DNA of 64,000 nt from Quillaja saponaria (Eukaryota > Streptophyta > Magnoliopsida > Fabales > Quillajaceae), in NCBI GenBank assembly GCA_029379385.1, contig CM055612.1, forward strand, positions 5,952,001 through 6,016,000, given 5' to 3'. Positions 49,729 through 61,815 of the stretch are shown here, piece by piece. A program made the translations under genes and the position numbers. How positions within the stretch are numbered: position 1 is the first letter of the stretch; each line of letters starts with the position of its first letter. Under the pieces are notes generated by a model that saw nothing but the letters and a program-made list of their open reading frames with translations, searched no databases and had not been told where the DNA came from.

Positions 49729-51062
49729 ACTCCAAAAATTTATCCAATGTGAAAATTGTTTAAATTTTTCTAGAAAGAGTGATTAAACATGGTTAACAAA
49801 GTTTTAATCAACTTTGAGGATGTAATTAATTTATATCTCTCTAAAAATCATTAAGTCCACTCTTTTCTAAAATCATACATTGAAATTGTTAGACACGATC
49901 TCCCTCTCCCTCTCCCTCGCCCTCTTCCTCAACCCTCTTTATTTTTGTGCTTTGTAGAAACTTAGTCCAATTTCACCTTCTCTCTCTGTTTGCTTTTTAG
50001 TCGTATTTGCAAGTAGAGATTCTATAGACTATAGGTATCACAAAGGATGCCATATTACGAGTAGGACTAGTCTTCTAAATCGAATTTTGAAACTTTGACC
50101 AAAAATATCATGAATTTATATAATATTATGTAAGAGAAACCCTTTTTTCAAAATTGAAAAACCTAAAACACACCATCTCAAAATAAAATAGAATCAATAC
50201 AGTAGCATGAATTGATCGATTTGACTTTTCTGTTGTTTCTAAATTTTTTTCGCTATTTTGTTATCCTTTATATTTTTTATATTAATTTAGTTTTCAACTA
50301 ATGTGATATTAAGTAAAATGTACTACTTACAGTATTCTATGTTTTCTGATTTCAAATGAAAAAGGTAATTATTACTTTAAAATAAAATTGAAAAGAACTA
50401 ATGTCACTAAAAAGAAATATATTTTTTTATCAAAAAAGAGAAAAACATAACTCTAAAAAACACTTTTAAGATAATATAGATGAGAGCAATAACTATTATA
50501 TATTAGTTCGTTTGAAATCATTAGAACTATTTTAGCATATTAATCATAAGTGAAGTGCACGTCTTATTAAACATCAGATGCGACACATATTCCTCTTCTA
50601 TAAAAAAGACAATAGAATAGGAAACACAATATTAGACATAGGATACCCTATGCGTAAAGTGAGTAGTACCTATTTCTAGTCAAGAGAAGTTAAACTACAA
50701 AAACCAACTTTTTGTTTTTGTTATCTTACCCTTTGTTTTTACTTGGGTGTATCGTTTTATATATACCACTTAAATATAAACCACAGATTATTGGAGCAGT
50801 AACCAATTGTTAATTGCCAAGGAAACACACAACACTGTGAGGTTACGTTTGCTCACCTGACAGTGACAGTCAAAGCCACTCCCTGTGTTGCTTCCCACTT
50901 CCCTCGAAAACATAACGGCCATTAACTAGCCCACCTTGAACTTGAAGCCCCCGATTAATTGGAAATAACCGTAATTTCCATATTAAGAAATACTTTCTAT
51001 GTATTCGTATACCCACGCGTCAACCATCTATATGATGGACAGCTTACGTTACTTGATTGGTC

Positions 51063-51494
51063 CACGTGTTATCGTAAACAAAAACCATTACTGGTTTCAC
51101 GGAGCCAATAAAAGCGGTTTTATACACTTTCCTTATATAGTTGTTATTGCTTGAGTGTTGTGAATTCGGTACGGCGAAAAACACGATTGTGAAACCTCAG
51201 TTTGTCTCTGTCTCTTATATTCAAATCATTCAACCAAGTAAGCTTTTTCTTTTTTTCTTCATCTTATTTTCTATTTTTGAAGAAATAAAGTTCCATTTTT
51301 AGTTTTTTTTCTTAATTGATTTTCGAACTCTTTTTCCGAGAAAATCAATCAGAATCCTTATTGATGAAACAAAATTTTCTCTTTAATATTGTTTAGCTCA
51401 TAAATATATAAGTTTTCTTGTTTAATTTTACGATAGATAATAATAATTAGTACTAGCTAGTAGTGATTAATATACTTTAATTTGTTTGGGACAG
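51063..51494 (+). promoter_or_regulatory. MADS gene promoter, leader and 5' UTR intron
   Basis: A G-box CACGTG at 51063-51068 and a TATA-like TATATAG at 51134-51140 precede a leader. The leader ends at a good donor (CAACCAA/gtaagc, 51238), and an acceptor (gggacag, ending 51494) lies 36 nt before the ATG. This gives a 257-bp 5' UTR intron. Promoter assignment is inferred. Confidence 0.5.
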
Positions 51495-51530
51495 ATCAAG
51501 GTTGGTGTTAGGGTTTTGTTTGTGTTTGGT

Positions 51531-54500
51531 ATGGGGAGAGGAAAGATTGTGATAAGGAGGATCGATAATTCTACGAGCAGGCAAGTAACCTTTTCGAAAA
51601 GAAGGAACGGGTTGCTGAAGAAGGCGAAGGAGCTGGCAATCTTGTGTGATGCTGAGGTTGGAGTTATGATCTTCTCCAGCACAGGCAGGCTCTATGATTT
51701 CGCCAGCACCAGGTTATATACATACATACTCTTAGCTAGCTAGCTCCAATATCTTTATTTTCTTATTATATTATAACATAATTTTATTGATCTGTTGGCT
51801 TTATATAGTTCTACATATTTCCCTCTATAATTTTCAATGGATTACATTATGACGTTGAATAAGAGCAAGTGATTTGCGAGTAATTTATGATTTTGTAAAT
51901 GAAGTATTGATGATGTTCATTAATTTCCATGAAAGAGAGAGAATAATGCATACACCATAGATAGTTGCTTTGGCTAGTATTGGGAACAGGAAAGAGTCTC
52001 TTCTAGTTATAGCCCAGCAGGTTGATCATGATCGACAATATGTTTGGTTTATGTCAAGCAATGGACTTTGGTTATGAATTATGATATTGCTATCCAGCAA
52101 ACACTTAGAAGGGAACTTAAGTAGTCTTGAACAAAAAATGAATGGAGGAAAAAAATGAATGTGTAAAAAATAGATACGAATTAGTTTTGTGAAAACACTT
52201 ACCTTGATGTTTTGTGATAAAGTTGTATTTACTAGCTATCTAGGAATCTTAAAACCTGACATAAATTAGAGCTCAACATTAAAGAATAAGTTCTAATTTG
52301 GGAGGTTTAACTGTCAAAGGATGAGGGACTTGAAGGCAGTTTCATAATTTTATCTGACTCTCTAATTAAGGATTTGTTTGGATGGAGAAGAATGAAGACA
52401 AAGGAGAGGATACAAACTATTTTCCTTGATTTGAGATTTTTTTTTTTTTTTTTTAAAGGAGGGAGAGAAAATGAAGAGGGATACATGTATCACTTCAAAA
52501 CTCATAAGGAGGATTTCAATGGAGAGGATAAGATAAATTATAAATTTTGCTTATAATGACTAATATACCACTATCATTTCTATTAAATACCTACTAACAC
52601 CCAAATAAAATATTTTAAGGGTATACTTGTAAAATTATGTGGTAATATATTCTCTCATCTCATTTCCCTTAACTCTCAAACAAGAAATATACCTTATCTC
52701 TACTCTCCCTTCATTCTCCAAACAAGTATTATTTTTTTACTCTCCTCTCCTCCTCTTCCTCCAAACTCCATTTAATCTCACTTCCTTCTATTTGGGAGTT
52801 TGGGGGGAGAGGAGATGAGAGTAAAGGAAAAATATCACTTATCATTCATCTCATTTGAGAGTTTAAAAAAATAAAGGAGAAGAAAATTAAAAAATAAAGG
52901 GTTTGACGATATATGTTTCCCTCCATTTCCTTTCAATCATTTAAAATAAACTCCCAAACCAAAGAAAAAATACACTCTCCTTTTTTAATTTCTTCCTATT
53001 TTTCTCAATCCAATTGAGCCTAAGGCTAACTATTGGAAAACACAGAATTCTTGAGTAGTTGATCATATAATTAATTCTTGTAGAGAAGCTAGCAACATGT
53101 ATATGTATATAGAAAGGGCTTTTCCCAATCTATATGATCAACTAGTCTAGTTTGAGGAAATATCTCAATCCTTAATTAGCTAGCTAATGCACACATTTGA
53201 AAAGTAGTTACAATTCCTTTTGAGTAGGTAAGCCTTTATTGCTTCATTGGACGTAGCTATCCCAAGTCCCCAACCCTCTCACACTCCAATTGTACTACCA
53301 AAGTCACTAAGGTTGCGTTTTGATCCATTGAATTAGAATTGAAATTGGTATTTATTAAGATTGAAATTGGTTAGAATTATAATTTACGAGTTTGGATCGC
53401 ATAAAAAATTTCAATTAAAATTGTATTTCAAGTACTTAGCAGTAGTTGTTGACATCTCTGGCAGCTTATAACAGTTGTTGTCGTCGTCTCCGACAACTTT
53501 TGACAGTTTCTGGTGATTGTTGTTGTTGTCATCTATAATGATAATTGTGACATCACGACAGATCCCAACAATGATTGTTGTCGTCTTCGACGGGTTTTGA
53601 CAATGGTCGGCATCATATTTGATCGGTCAAAGGTGAAGAGTGGTGAAAGTGGTCGTGGCCGACTGTGGGTGGATCAATTTGCATGTGGGTAAGGCTGGTA
53701 GTAGGTGGTGGTGACCCACGGTGGGCAGACGAAGTTGTCGATGAAGAAGTGCCGACTGTGGGTGGCTGGGATTATCGGTGGTGGTGTCCAATTTATAGTA
53801 ATTTGCCATCATAAGTAAGTGATAATGAAGAATAGAACATGCTCAAAAATTGTAAATTTTAGGGTATATACCTATAAGAAATAAAAATGATGTTTTCTAC
53901 TTGTTTTTCAATTCCTATGAATTTGAAAATTCCAATTCCAGTACTAATTTTAAAATGTGCGCCAAATAGAAAAATTAGAATTGAGCAGTCAAATTCCTTC
54001 CTATTTCTAATTCACTGTATCCAAACGAACCCTAAAAGAACTCCTTGAGTCATGGTACTGTAACAATGCTATTTGTTGGCTAATTATAACTTATAAACAT
54101 GAACATATTAATTTTTTTAACTACAACTATAAGAATAAGGCTTACAAGCAAAATTTTCAAAATAATAACATCTTGCATATAATTTTTAAAATAATAGAAA
54201 AGATAGAACATTTAATTGAAAAAGTTATAGAGAAAAGTTGCTCTTCATGCTAAGTTTTGCATGCGATTTTACATTTTAATTATTTTTAGTCTTTGATAAT
54301 ATATAAACTTCATTCACAAATCACGATTTATTCTAATTTTACAACTTAAGAAATGTAATTAAGAACGTAAAATTTGAAGGTTTTGACATAAGCTATTGCA
54401 GTTATAAGGGTAATTTGTTGAACTGAATAATCACATGTTGAATTGTATTAACTTTTCTTTTGCCTAATCGGAGGGCAACAATCAAAACTCTTTTTCTTTT

Positions 54501-55640
54501 CTTTTTTTTTTGGTACAGAACAATCAAAACTCTTTGCCTAGTTTTATTGTTGTCATTTGTTATTACTATACATCTCTCTACTATTATTAAGATTTTTTAT
54601 TTTTTATTTAGATTCCATTGATTATTTTTTATTAGCCAAAATCTGTCAAAATGAAAGGTATGAGATGTGGATATGGTGAGCATGAACATTTTGAAAGTTG
54701 ATTCGCGAGTTCTTGAAGACATACAACTTTCATTTCAATATCTCCCTCACCCTCTGATGGTTGTTAGATTCTAGCTAGTTAGATGGAGGAGGATGATGAG
54801 TGTGGTTGATAGGGTGATTGTTGTCAGTTATGGAGGTTGTGGGTGGCAAAGGGGAGGAGGAGGGTGTAGTATAAAAGTTGCAGAAACAATAAACATTTTC
54901 AAAATGCCTGAGTTGAATTAGAATTTTTATTTCCTGAAGACTATATTTGCACCCTACTTGCAACGAGTTATAGCAAATAAACCTCCCAAGATAAAACAAG
55001 CTCTTTTATATCTCAGGTTGCTATTAGATATAAACAAAAAATATAACTTGAAAAGAGAAAGAAAGAGAAGAAGAATATATATGAAAAATGTGGTTAAGCA
55101 TTTTACTTTTATAGGCTTTCCATGAAATGACATTTCTATTCATACGGAAGTTAATATGCAAAAAAAAAAAAAAAAAAGTCTTTTCATTTAATCAAAACTG
55201 ATGACTTTTTAATTAAGTCACATAGCCATAAAAGTTCTTATTGAGTTTTTAATAAAAAGATATTGTTGTTCATAAAAAAGTTATTTTTATGAAACCAAGT
55301 GTCTTTTCATTTAAGCAAAAAGTAATACAATAACCAAACTTTCTCTCTTTTCAATACTTTAATAACTTTAATTTGAACAAAAATAATGACTTTTGATTTA
55401 GTCAAATTACTTTAAAAACTTATGAAAATTCTTAATAGAATGGGTGACAGTGGTTGATTAAGAGGTTGTCTTTTAATTCTAATTTTTAATCCAAATGTTT
55501 TCATTTTACAAAAAATTAATAATATTTTTTAAAACATTTTGTATAACTTTAGTATACAAACCATGTGGTAATATTAAGGAGAGTTGAACTCCTAACTTAT
55601 CATTTATGTAACTCGAACCAAATTAAATTACAACTTATGT

Positions 55641-55676
<36 letters not shown>

Positions 55677-58600
55677 TAAACTTGCTAACATGTTTTTATA
55701 GGGGCTAAATTTTAAAAAGATTGTGCTTAGCTTTATTAAATGAGTTTAAAATTGACTTTTCTAGAAAACAAGCTGAGTTTGATCTGAGTTATTGAAGAGT
55801 AATTCACCAGCTATTTACGTATTTAATCAACTTATTAACACCTAGATGCAAGTGTTGTCATCATGAATGGCTGAAGTTTTGCAAATTACAAAGAGCATGG
55901 TAATGAATAAGGATTAACAGACATGAAGCTCGCTGTAGTATAAGTATGATGGAAGTACTAGACCTTTCCCATTGTTGGTATTTTTCTTAATTTTATTATT
56001 AACATAGGTGGTTTTCTAGGTTTTGAAACAATAATGTAGGTAAAATTTTCTTCCATTAGGGTTTAGGTTTTTTTCTTTTTCTTTTAAGAAAAAACTCTCG
56101 AAAACCCTACACTCCTTTGCTTGAGGTTCAACTTTTGATCACCATTCACATGAACTCTTAATAGAGAATTTTCATATGCTTCTTACTCGTTTATTATTAA
56201 GAAAACTACTTGTTGGTTTCCTCTTAAACTTTTAACTAGCTTCCCAATTTTAGATCAAATTTGAGACAAATGATAAAAGTTGAAAAGAAAATGAAGTAAT
56301 CCTTGTTTCCTTAAGGTAAAACTGAAAAGCCACCTCATATACCACATCTTAGAAAACAAAAAAAAAAAACAAAAAGAAGGTAGTTTAGGGTTTCAGGAGA
56401 TTACGTAGCACATTAATTTGTAAATTGAATAAATGAAAAGAGAGTTGCATCCCAGTTCATACATGGTCAATCCTATCCCCCGAATGCTGATATTTCACAA
56501 ATCAAAGCCTCTGGATTATCTTTCTTAGGGTTGATACTGAGCCGCATAAAAGATTACTAACTTCATCATGCTTTTAATAATTATGAATTCCTTTTAATAA
56601 AAAAATTAGAAAAAAAAAAAAAAAAAAACCTTACCTTGCTACTCCATAATTCCTTCTTTGTTAATTGAATAAAATATGTTCCCTTTGAATGTTACATTTG
56701 CATAGATTCCAGAAAGTTATTAAATTATTGGGATTGATTCCATAAATCATCATTATATAATTATTTTCTTCTACACAATAGATCTTCACTAAGGATCATC
56801 CTCAAGTTCTAACCTATTTGCTTTAGTCATTGACGAACTTACCTATGCCATTAAGAATAGGATTCCATGGTGCACGTTGTTTGACGATGACATTGTGTTG
56901 GTAGACAAAAACTAGAAAGGGTCTAAATTCTAACTTAGAGCTATGGAGGAACGCATTATAGAATCTAAATGTTTTAGGTTGAGTCGGACAAAAACCGAGT
57001 ATATAAAGTGCGATTTTAGTCACTAAAGAGGCTCAACTAAAATAATTTTAAATAGTCAAACAATCCTAACGAAAGACGTATTTATGTTTTTAGGTTTATT
57101 TTCTACAAAAAAGATGACATAATTGAGCAAGAGCATAGATGGTGGATGAACTGGCAAAGTACATCGAGAGTTTTATGTGATTCTAAAATTTCGGCTATGT
57201 TGAGAGGAAATTTTTATAGAATAGTAATAATTAAGACCAACTATGTTGTATGGTTCTGAATATTAGGCAGATAAGAAACAATACTTGCATAAGATGGGAG
57301 TGGCTGAAATGTGAATGTTGAGATAAATGACTTAACATACAAAAAATGATATAATACAAAATGAGGAGATACGTAAAAAGGCCAAGGTAGCACCAATCGA
57401 AGAGAAAAGGAGAAAAAATCGCTTACATTGGTTTGAACATATCCCCACATAAAGTAGCAAACGTCGTAGTTAAGAAACGTGACTTGATACAGATGGTAGG
57501 TGTTAGATGGGGTAGAAGAATACCAAAAATTACATGGGGACAATCATTGAGAATAATATAATTGCTCGAGATATTACTGAAAACGATACATTAGATCGAT
57601 GTAAATGTCAAAACATAATTTATATAACTACCCTAACTAGTTTGAATTTAAAAAACTTGGTCGAATTAAATTGAGTTACATAAATTTTCCAAATATTTGT
57701 GTTAGTCAGTTCAAGACTACTCTTTCCTAAATCTTTCACACCCATATGTTTTCTTACATTATAATGGATAACTGATTAGTTTGGGATGGTTCATGTAATC
57801 AAGCTCAATTATTTGAGATCAAAACTTTTCTTAATCTCTAGATCTGTTATATGAATAAATACACAAAAATTTGTCATTCTATGATCTACAAGTATAAATA
57901 TCATATCATAGAAGATTCTCTCTGATGTAGTCTTGACCACCCATTTTAAACCAATCATTATTTCTTATCAACATTCATCTTAATAATCTCATCTTTGTAA
58001 CACCTACTTATTTCCTGGATATGGTTTCTCTTAAAAATTTACTTTAGCTTTGAAATAGATACTCTTTGACCGTACATCCTCTAATGGGCTTCTCCCCATT
58101 CATCTAAACCAACTTTACTTCAATAAGTTAAACCCTCCATAATCTTTTCATCATGAACTCAAGATATCGAAAGTGCAAGTTAAACCCTCCATAATCTTTT
58201 CATCATGCACTCAAGATATCGAAAGTGCTCATTAGTTGGTACTTTTGTCTATAAATCCTAAGTCAACACCATTTCCTTCTTATAATCTTGCTAAACTTGC
58301 ACTTTGTACTTAATTTAGGTTCTTGGAATGTCTCTGTAAACATGTGGTAAAATTAATTTCTATAAACATGATCAAGGAAACAAGTAGTCCAAAAACAAGT
58401 TCTTAAAGCAAACACAAAGATATGAAAAATAAAAAAATACAAAAAAATAGAAATTGGAATATTCTATGGCTAAATAATAAGTTCATATTGTCGAGAAACT
58501 AGAAGGCATCTTCGATAATGAGAGATGACGAACTTACTTTGATACCTTATTTGATAGAGATTCAAATGTTGCTGTCAAAAAACTAGATGACCATTCGATG

Positions 58601-61600
58601 ATATGAACCGTAAATTTGTTCGTTAGATAGAGCATAGGAAGTTAAAGAAGCTATCCATAAAATGAAAACAATACGACAATGGAACTGAATGATATCCCTA
58701 TAAAAGTTTGGAGATGCCTAAAAAATATTGGCGTAACTTAATTCACAAATTTTTTTAACAAACATATAGTGACCAAGAAAATGTCCGACGAATGAAAGAA
58801 GAGTACGTTGATCCCTATTAATAAGAATAAAGGAATATTCAAAGTTGTACAAATTATCGTTAAATAAAACTTATAAATCATACAATAAAGTTGTGCGAAA
58901 GAGTGATTTACTTAAGTTTAAAAATAAGACCCTACTCTCTGAGAATTAATTTGGATTTATGTAAGAAAGATCTACAATGGAAACTACTTTCTTACTTAGA
59001 AGATTAATGGAGAAATATAGAGAAAAGAAAAGTGATATTCACATGGCCTTTATTGATCTAGAAAAAGCGTATCACAAGGTGCTGAGACATATTTGGGGTG
59101 AGTTCTTGAACAGAAAAAAGTCTCAACTAAATATGTAAAAGTTATTAAGGATATGTATGAGATAAGTGTCTACCAAAGTTCATCCTTAAGCTCTTATATA
59201 TTTGGTAGTCATAAATGAGCTTACTTACGCTATTCAAAATAAGACTCTGTAGCGGATGTTATTTGCTGAAGATATCATATTGGTAGATGAAACTAGAGAG
59301 AGTTTAAATTCTAAAATAGATTTATGAAAAAAAAATGAGTTAATTTAAAATCTTAGGTTGAGTCGGACAAAAAACGAGATATGAAGTGCGATTTTAGTGA
59401 CACTAGAGAAAGTTTAACTGAAATAAATTTGAATGGTAAAGTATTTAAGTTCATTATACAAAAAGATAGCACAATTGAACAGGATGTGAACCATAGGATC
59501 AAGGCATGATAGGTGTAGTAGCAAAATGCTTGAAGAATTTTTTATCATCATAAAATCCAGAATATGTTAAAAGGAAAATTCTATAAGACAGCAGTAAAAC
59601 CGACTATGCTATATGATTCCGAATATTGGACAGTTAAAAAAATACTCACATAAGATGGGAGTTGCTAATATACGAATATTGAGATGAATGACTAGACATA
59701 CAAGAAAGGATAAAATACAAAATGAGAAGATCTGTAAAAAAGTAAATAACACCTATCAAAGAAAAAATTAGAGAAAATTGCCTATGTTAGTTTAGACATA
59801 TCCAATATCAAGCAATGGAGGCCATAGTTAAGAAAATTGACTTGCTGTAAGTGTTAGATATTAGACGGAATAGAGAGAAACAGAAACTTACAATTGAGAA
59901 TGACATGACTGCTTTAGACATTACTAAAAATGATATTTTAGATCGATGCAAATGAAAAAAAATAATTCATACAACTAACCCTAACTAATTTGAGATTTAT
60001 GCCATATTTGAAATTTATGACTTAATTGAATTATAATACAACTGTCCTAAGAATGGTACCTTAATATTCATCTTTGGTGAAAGTCATACATATAACTAGA
60101 AATAGTATTGAAAACCCTTTAAATTGGTGCCACAAGATATTTTGACTATTATCATGGAATAGTTTTATGTTTATATGAAGCTTATAGTTTACCATGAAGC
60201 ACCACAAATAGCCAATAGTGGAAATGTTTCAACACTAACAAAATAATCAGGGTAACATTAGGAAAATTAACATTATGAAAATAGACGATGGAAAGGGTTA
60301 AAAACTAATTTAATAAGAGGGAAACCATCAAAAAAGAATCTAATGTATATGGTCTTGCATATAAACAGACAGAATTTAGACTAATTTTATTTAAGCATCC
60401 ATTTCAAAGTGTTGAAGAGTACCATACTTAAGAAATAGTTTTTTGTCTCTGAATCTTTACAACAAATGACATACTTGCATCTTAATTGTCTTCATTGTCA
60501 TCATTCCCGTGTTCCTTCTACTATCACTGCGACTAGAATCATCTGCAAAAAAGCAGTATGAAACACTTAAACTTCAAATACACCCAAATTTGCAATGAGA
60601 ATACACAACTTATCCGAGAGACAGTCATACACACACATAATTTGAAAAATTAGATTAGAACTTGTGCCAAAAAGAGAAAATTACACATAGTAGATATGCC
60701 AAATGAGCTGCAGTCATTTGATGCCAAATAAAACTGGCAGAAGGGATTGCTCCAAAGTACCTTGGTGCTAAAATAAAAAGATATTTCGAAAATATATATA
60801 TCATGATCAATCCCAATATGGATGATCTTCTCTCTTCCATTCAAAATATAAATCAAGCCTAAGATTTAGATAGCATACCGGGTGCCTCTAAAAGAAATAC
60901 ATTAATTTAGAACTATGAATAAGACTATGTTCTCTAGGGAACATTTCAGAACCATATTTATGCATATTGTTATCGGATTCAGATTTTTGTTTCCTGCATA
61001 CAAGATGCAGCTTCTATTTTTCTTTTATATAAAGGGGTTTAACAGCTTGGGAGACACATAAGCATGTGTTGCTAGCCCCAGTTATCCTCGCTATCTTTAT
61101 GAAACTAACAACCATCACTCAGCAGGTGCCAACTAGAATACCCTCCATCTGAGATATCCCTTTTCATTACTATTGCTAGTTTTCTCACATCCCTTTGACT
61201 CTAAAAGAACAAAGATAGAGACGTACATGTCCCTCCTGAGTGTAGCTGTAAGCAGATTCAATCCACCATACACTTTCATGGTAGCTTCAAGTCATGAACA
61301 ATTCAGCAGGATGATTAAGTTGCTCTTAGCTACACCTATCAACTAACCTGTAGTCACAGATAATCCAGTTAGCAGCAAGAAACTATTTGAGCCAATTTTA
61401 CATCATTTGAATAAGATAGATTGCAAAACTTTGGGAAATGCTAATTAAAATTTTAGGATTCCAAGTGACTAATGTGCATACTAAAGAAAAGTAGTAACAA
61501 CTGCCAAAAACACAGTTTTAGCTAGGTACATTGTATTTTCCCTTCTAAGGCAGATGATGCATGGAGTAAAAGGAGGGTCATGGAGCAAAAAGGAATGTTA

Positions 61601-61815
61601 TTAGGATGTATAAATAACCAGAATAAATTGATTTGAACCAACATAGGTTCTCTGCAAATGGTGATTTTGCAAACATGTTACACAATTTTCACAATTGCCA
61701 CAATATATTACTAATACATTTATATTGTCTTACCAGCATGAAATCTGTAATTGGACGATACAACAAAACAAAAGAGGAACATCACCAACTTGGCAATTCA
61801 ACCTCTGAAGTAAAG
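51531..61815 (+). CDS. MADS-box transcription factor, AGL17 clade (partial)
   Basis: Coding exon 1 (51531-51712) encodes the 60-residue MADS DNA-binding domain ([20 protein letters not shown] ... [14 protein letters not shown]). Coding exon 2 (61737-61815) encodes [20 protein letters not shown]...SEVK, the intervening region. The join (AG/gttata ... taccag/C) restores [15 protein letters not shown]. The sequence [20 protein letters not shown] and the EEHHQLGN run are typical of the AGL17 group (AGL16, AGL21, ANR1/AGL44, AGL17), which acts in root nutrient response, stomata and flowering time (family knowledge). The K-box and C-terminal exons are not in this window, so the gene continues past 64000. 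The first coding intron is 10024 bp. Which member it is cannot be told from two exons. Confidence 0.93.
52372..53020. mobile_element. MITE-like inverted repeats in the MADS intron
   Basis: A start like GGATTTGTTTGGATGGAG (52372) and facing pieces, TTTGGGAGTTTGGGG (52793) against the complement of AAACTCCCAAACC (52948-52963), suggest one or two nested small inverted-repeat elements rich in purine runs. The exact ends and target duplications could not be set by eye. Confidence 0.35.
53311..54031. mobile_element. Tourist/PIF-Harbinger-like MITE
   Basis: The terminal inverted repeats are GGTTGCGTTTTGATCCATTG at the left and, on the other strand, GGTTCGTTTGGATACAGTG at the right; both continue into GAATTAGAA. 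CTAA flanks both sides (53307-53310 and 54032-54035), matching the TAA target duplication of this superfamily. The 721-bp interior is rich in GTTGTTGTCG and GGTGGT words and has no transposase, so it is non-autonomous. It lies in MADS intron 1. Confidence 0.75.
55645..55672. repeat. (AT)n microsatellite
   Basis: About 14 AT units inside the MADS intron. Confidence 0.9.
56815..57675 (+). pseudogene. LINE reverse-transcriptase 3' fragment (copy 1)
   Basis: Translation gives [20 protein letters not shown] followed by VLVDKN, corresponding to the reverse-transcriptase catalytic YADD/FADD block, then LRAMEERI and [16 protein letters not shown], the usual following block in plant LINEs. Stops and frameshifts are frequent. 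It shares its closing segment (around 'atattactgaaaacgataca' and 'ccctaactagtttgaa') with the larger copy downstream. Same orientation as the MADS gene. Confidence 0.75.
58127..58230. repeat. 52-bp tandem duplication
   Basis: Two adjacent copies of a 52-bp unit (58127-58178 and 58179-58230) start with GTTAAACCCTCCATAATC. They are identical except for one internal base (gaact against gcact) and the last bases. A recent local duplication between the two LINE fragments. Confidence 0.85.
58450..60035 (+). pseudogene. LINE reverse-transcriptase fragment (copy 2)
   Basis: A longer decayed copy of the same family as 56815-57675. Recognisable blocks in order: [11 protein letters not shown] (58645), a 'sENqFGFM' region near 58940, [20 protein letters not shown] (about 59015-59070, the palm-domain F.D...AYD block), an Ala-Asp-type [15 protein letters not shown] block near 59263-59290, and FRLSRTKN-like sequence near 59350. 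Stops and frameshifts occur throughout. It is the second LINE piece in the MADS intron, in the same orientation. Confidence 0.75.
60036..61736. other. distal part of MADS intron 1
   Basis: Less AT-rich than the rest of the intron and free of recognisable transposons. On the minus strand there are small segments with good splice borders (see findings), but no supported gene. This retained, non-repetitive part lies next to exon 2. Confidence 0.35.
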
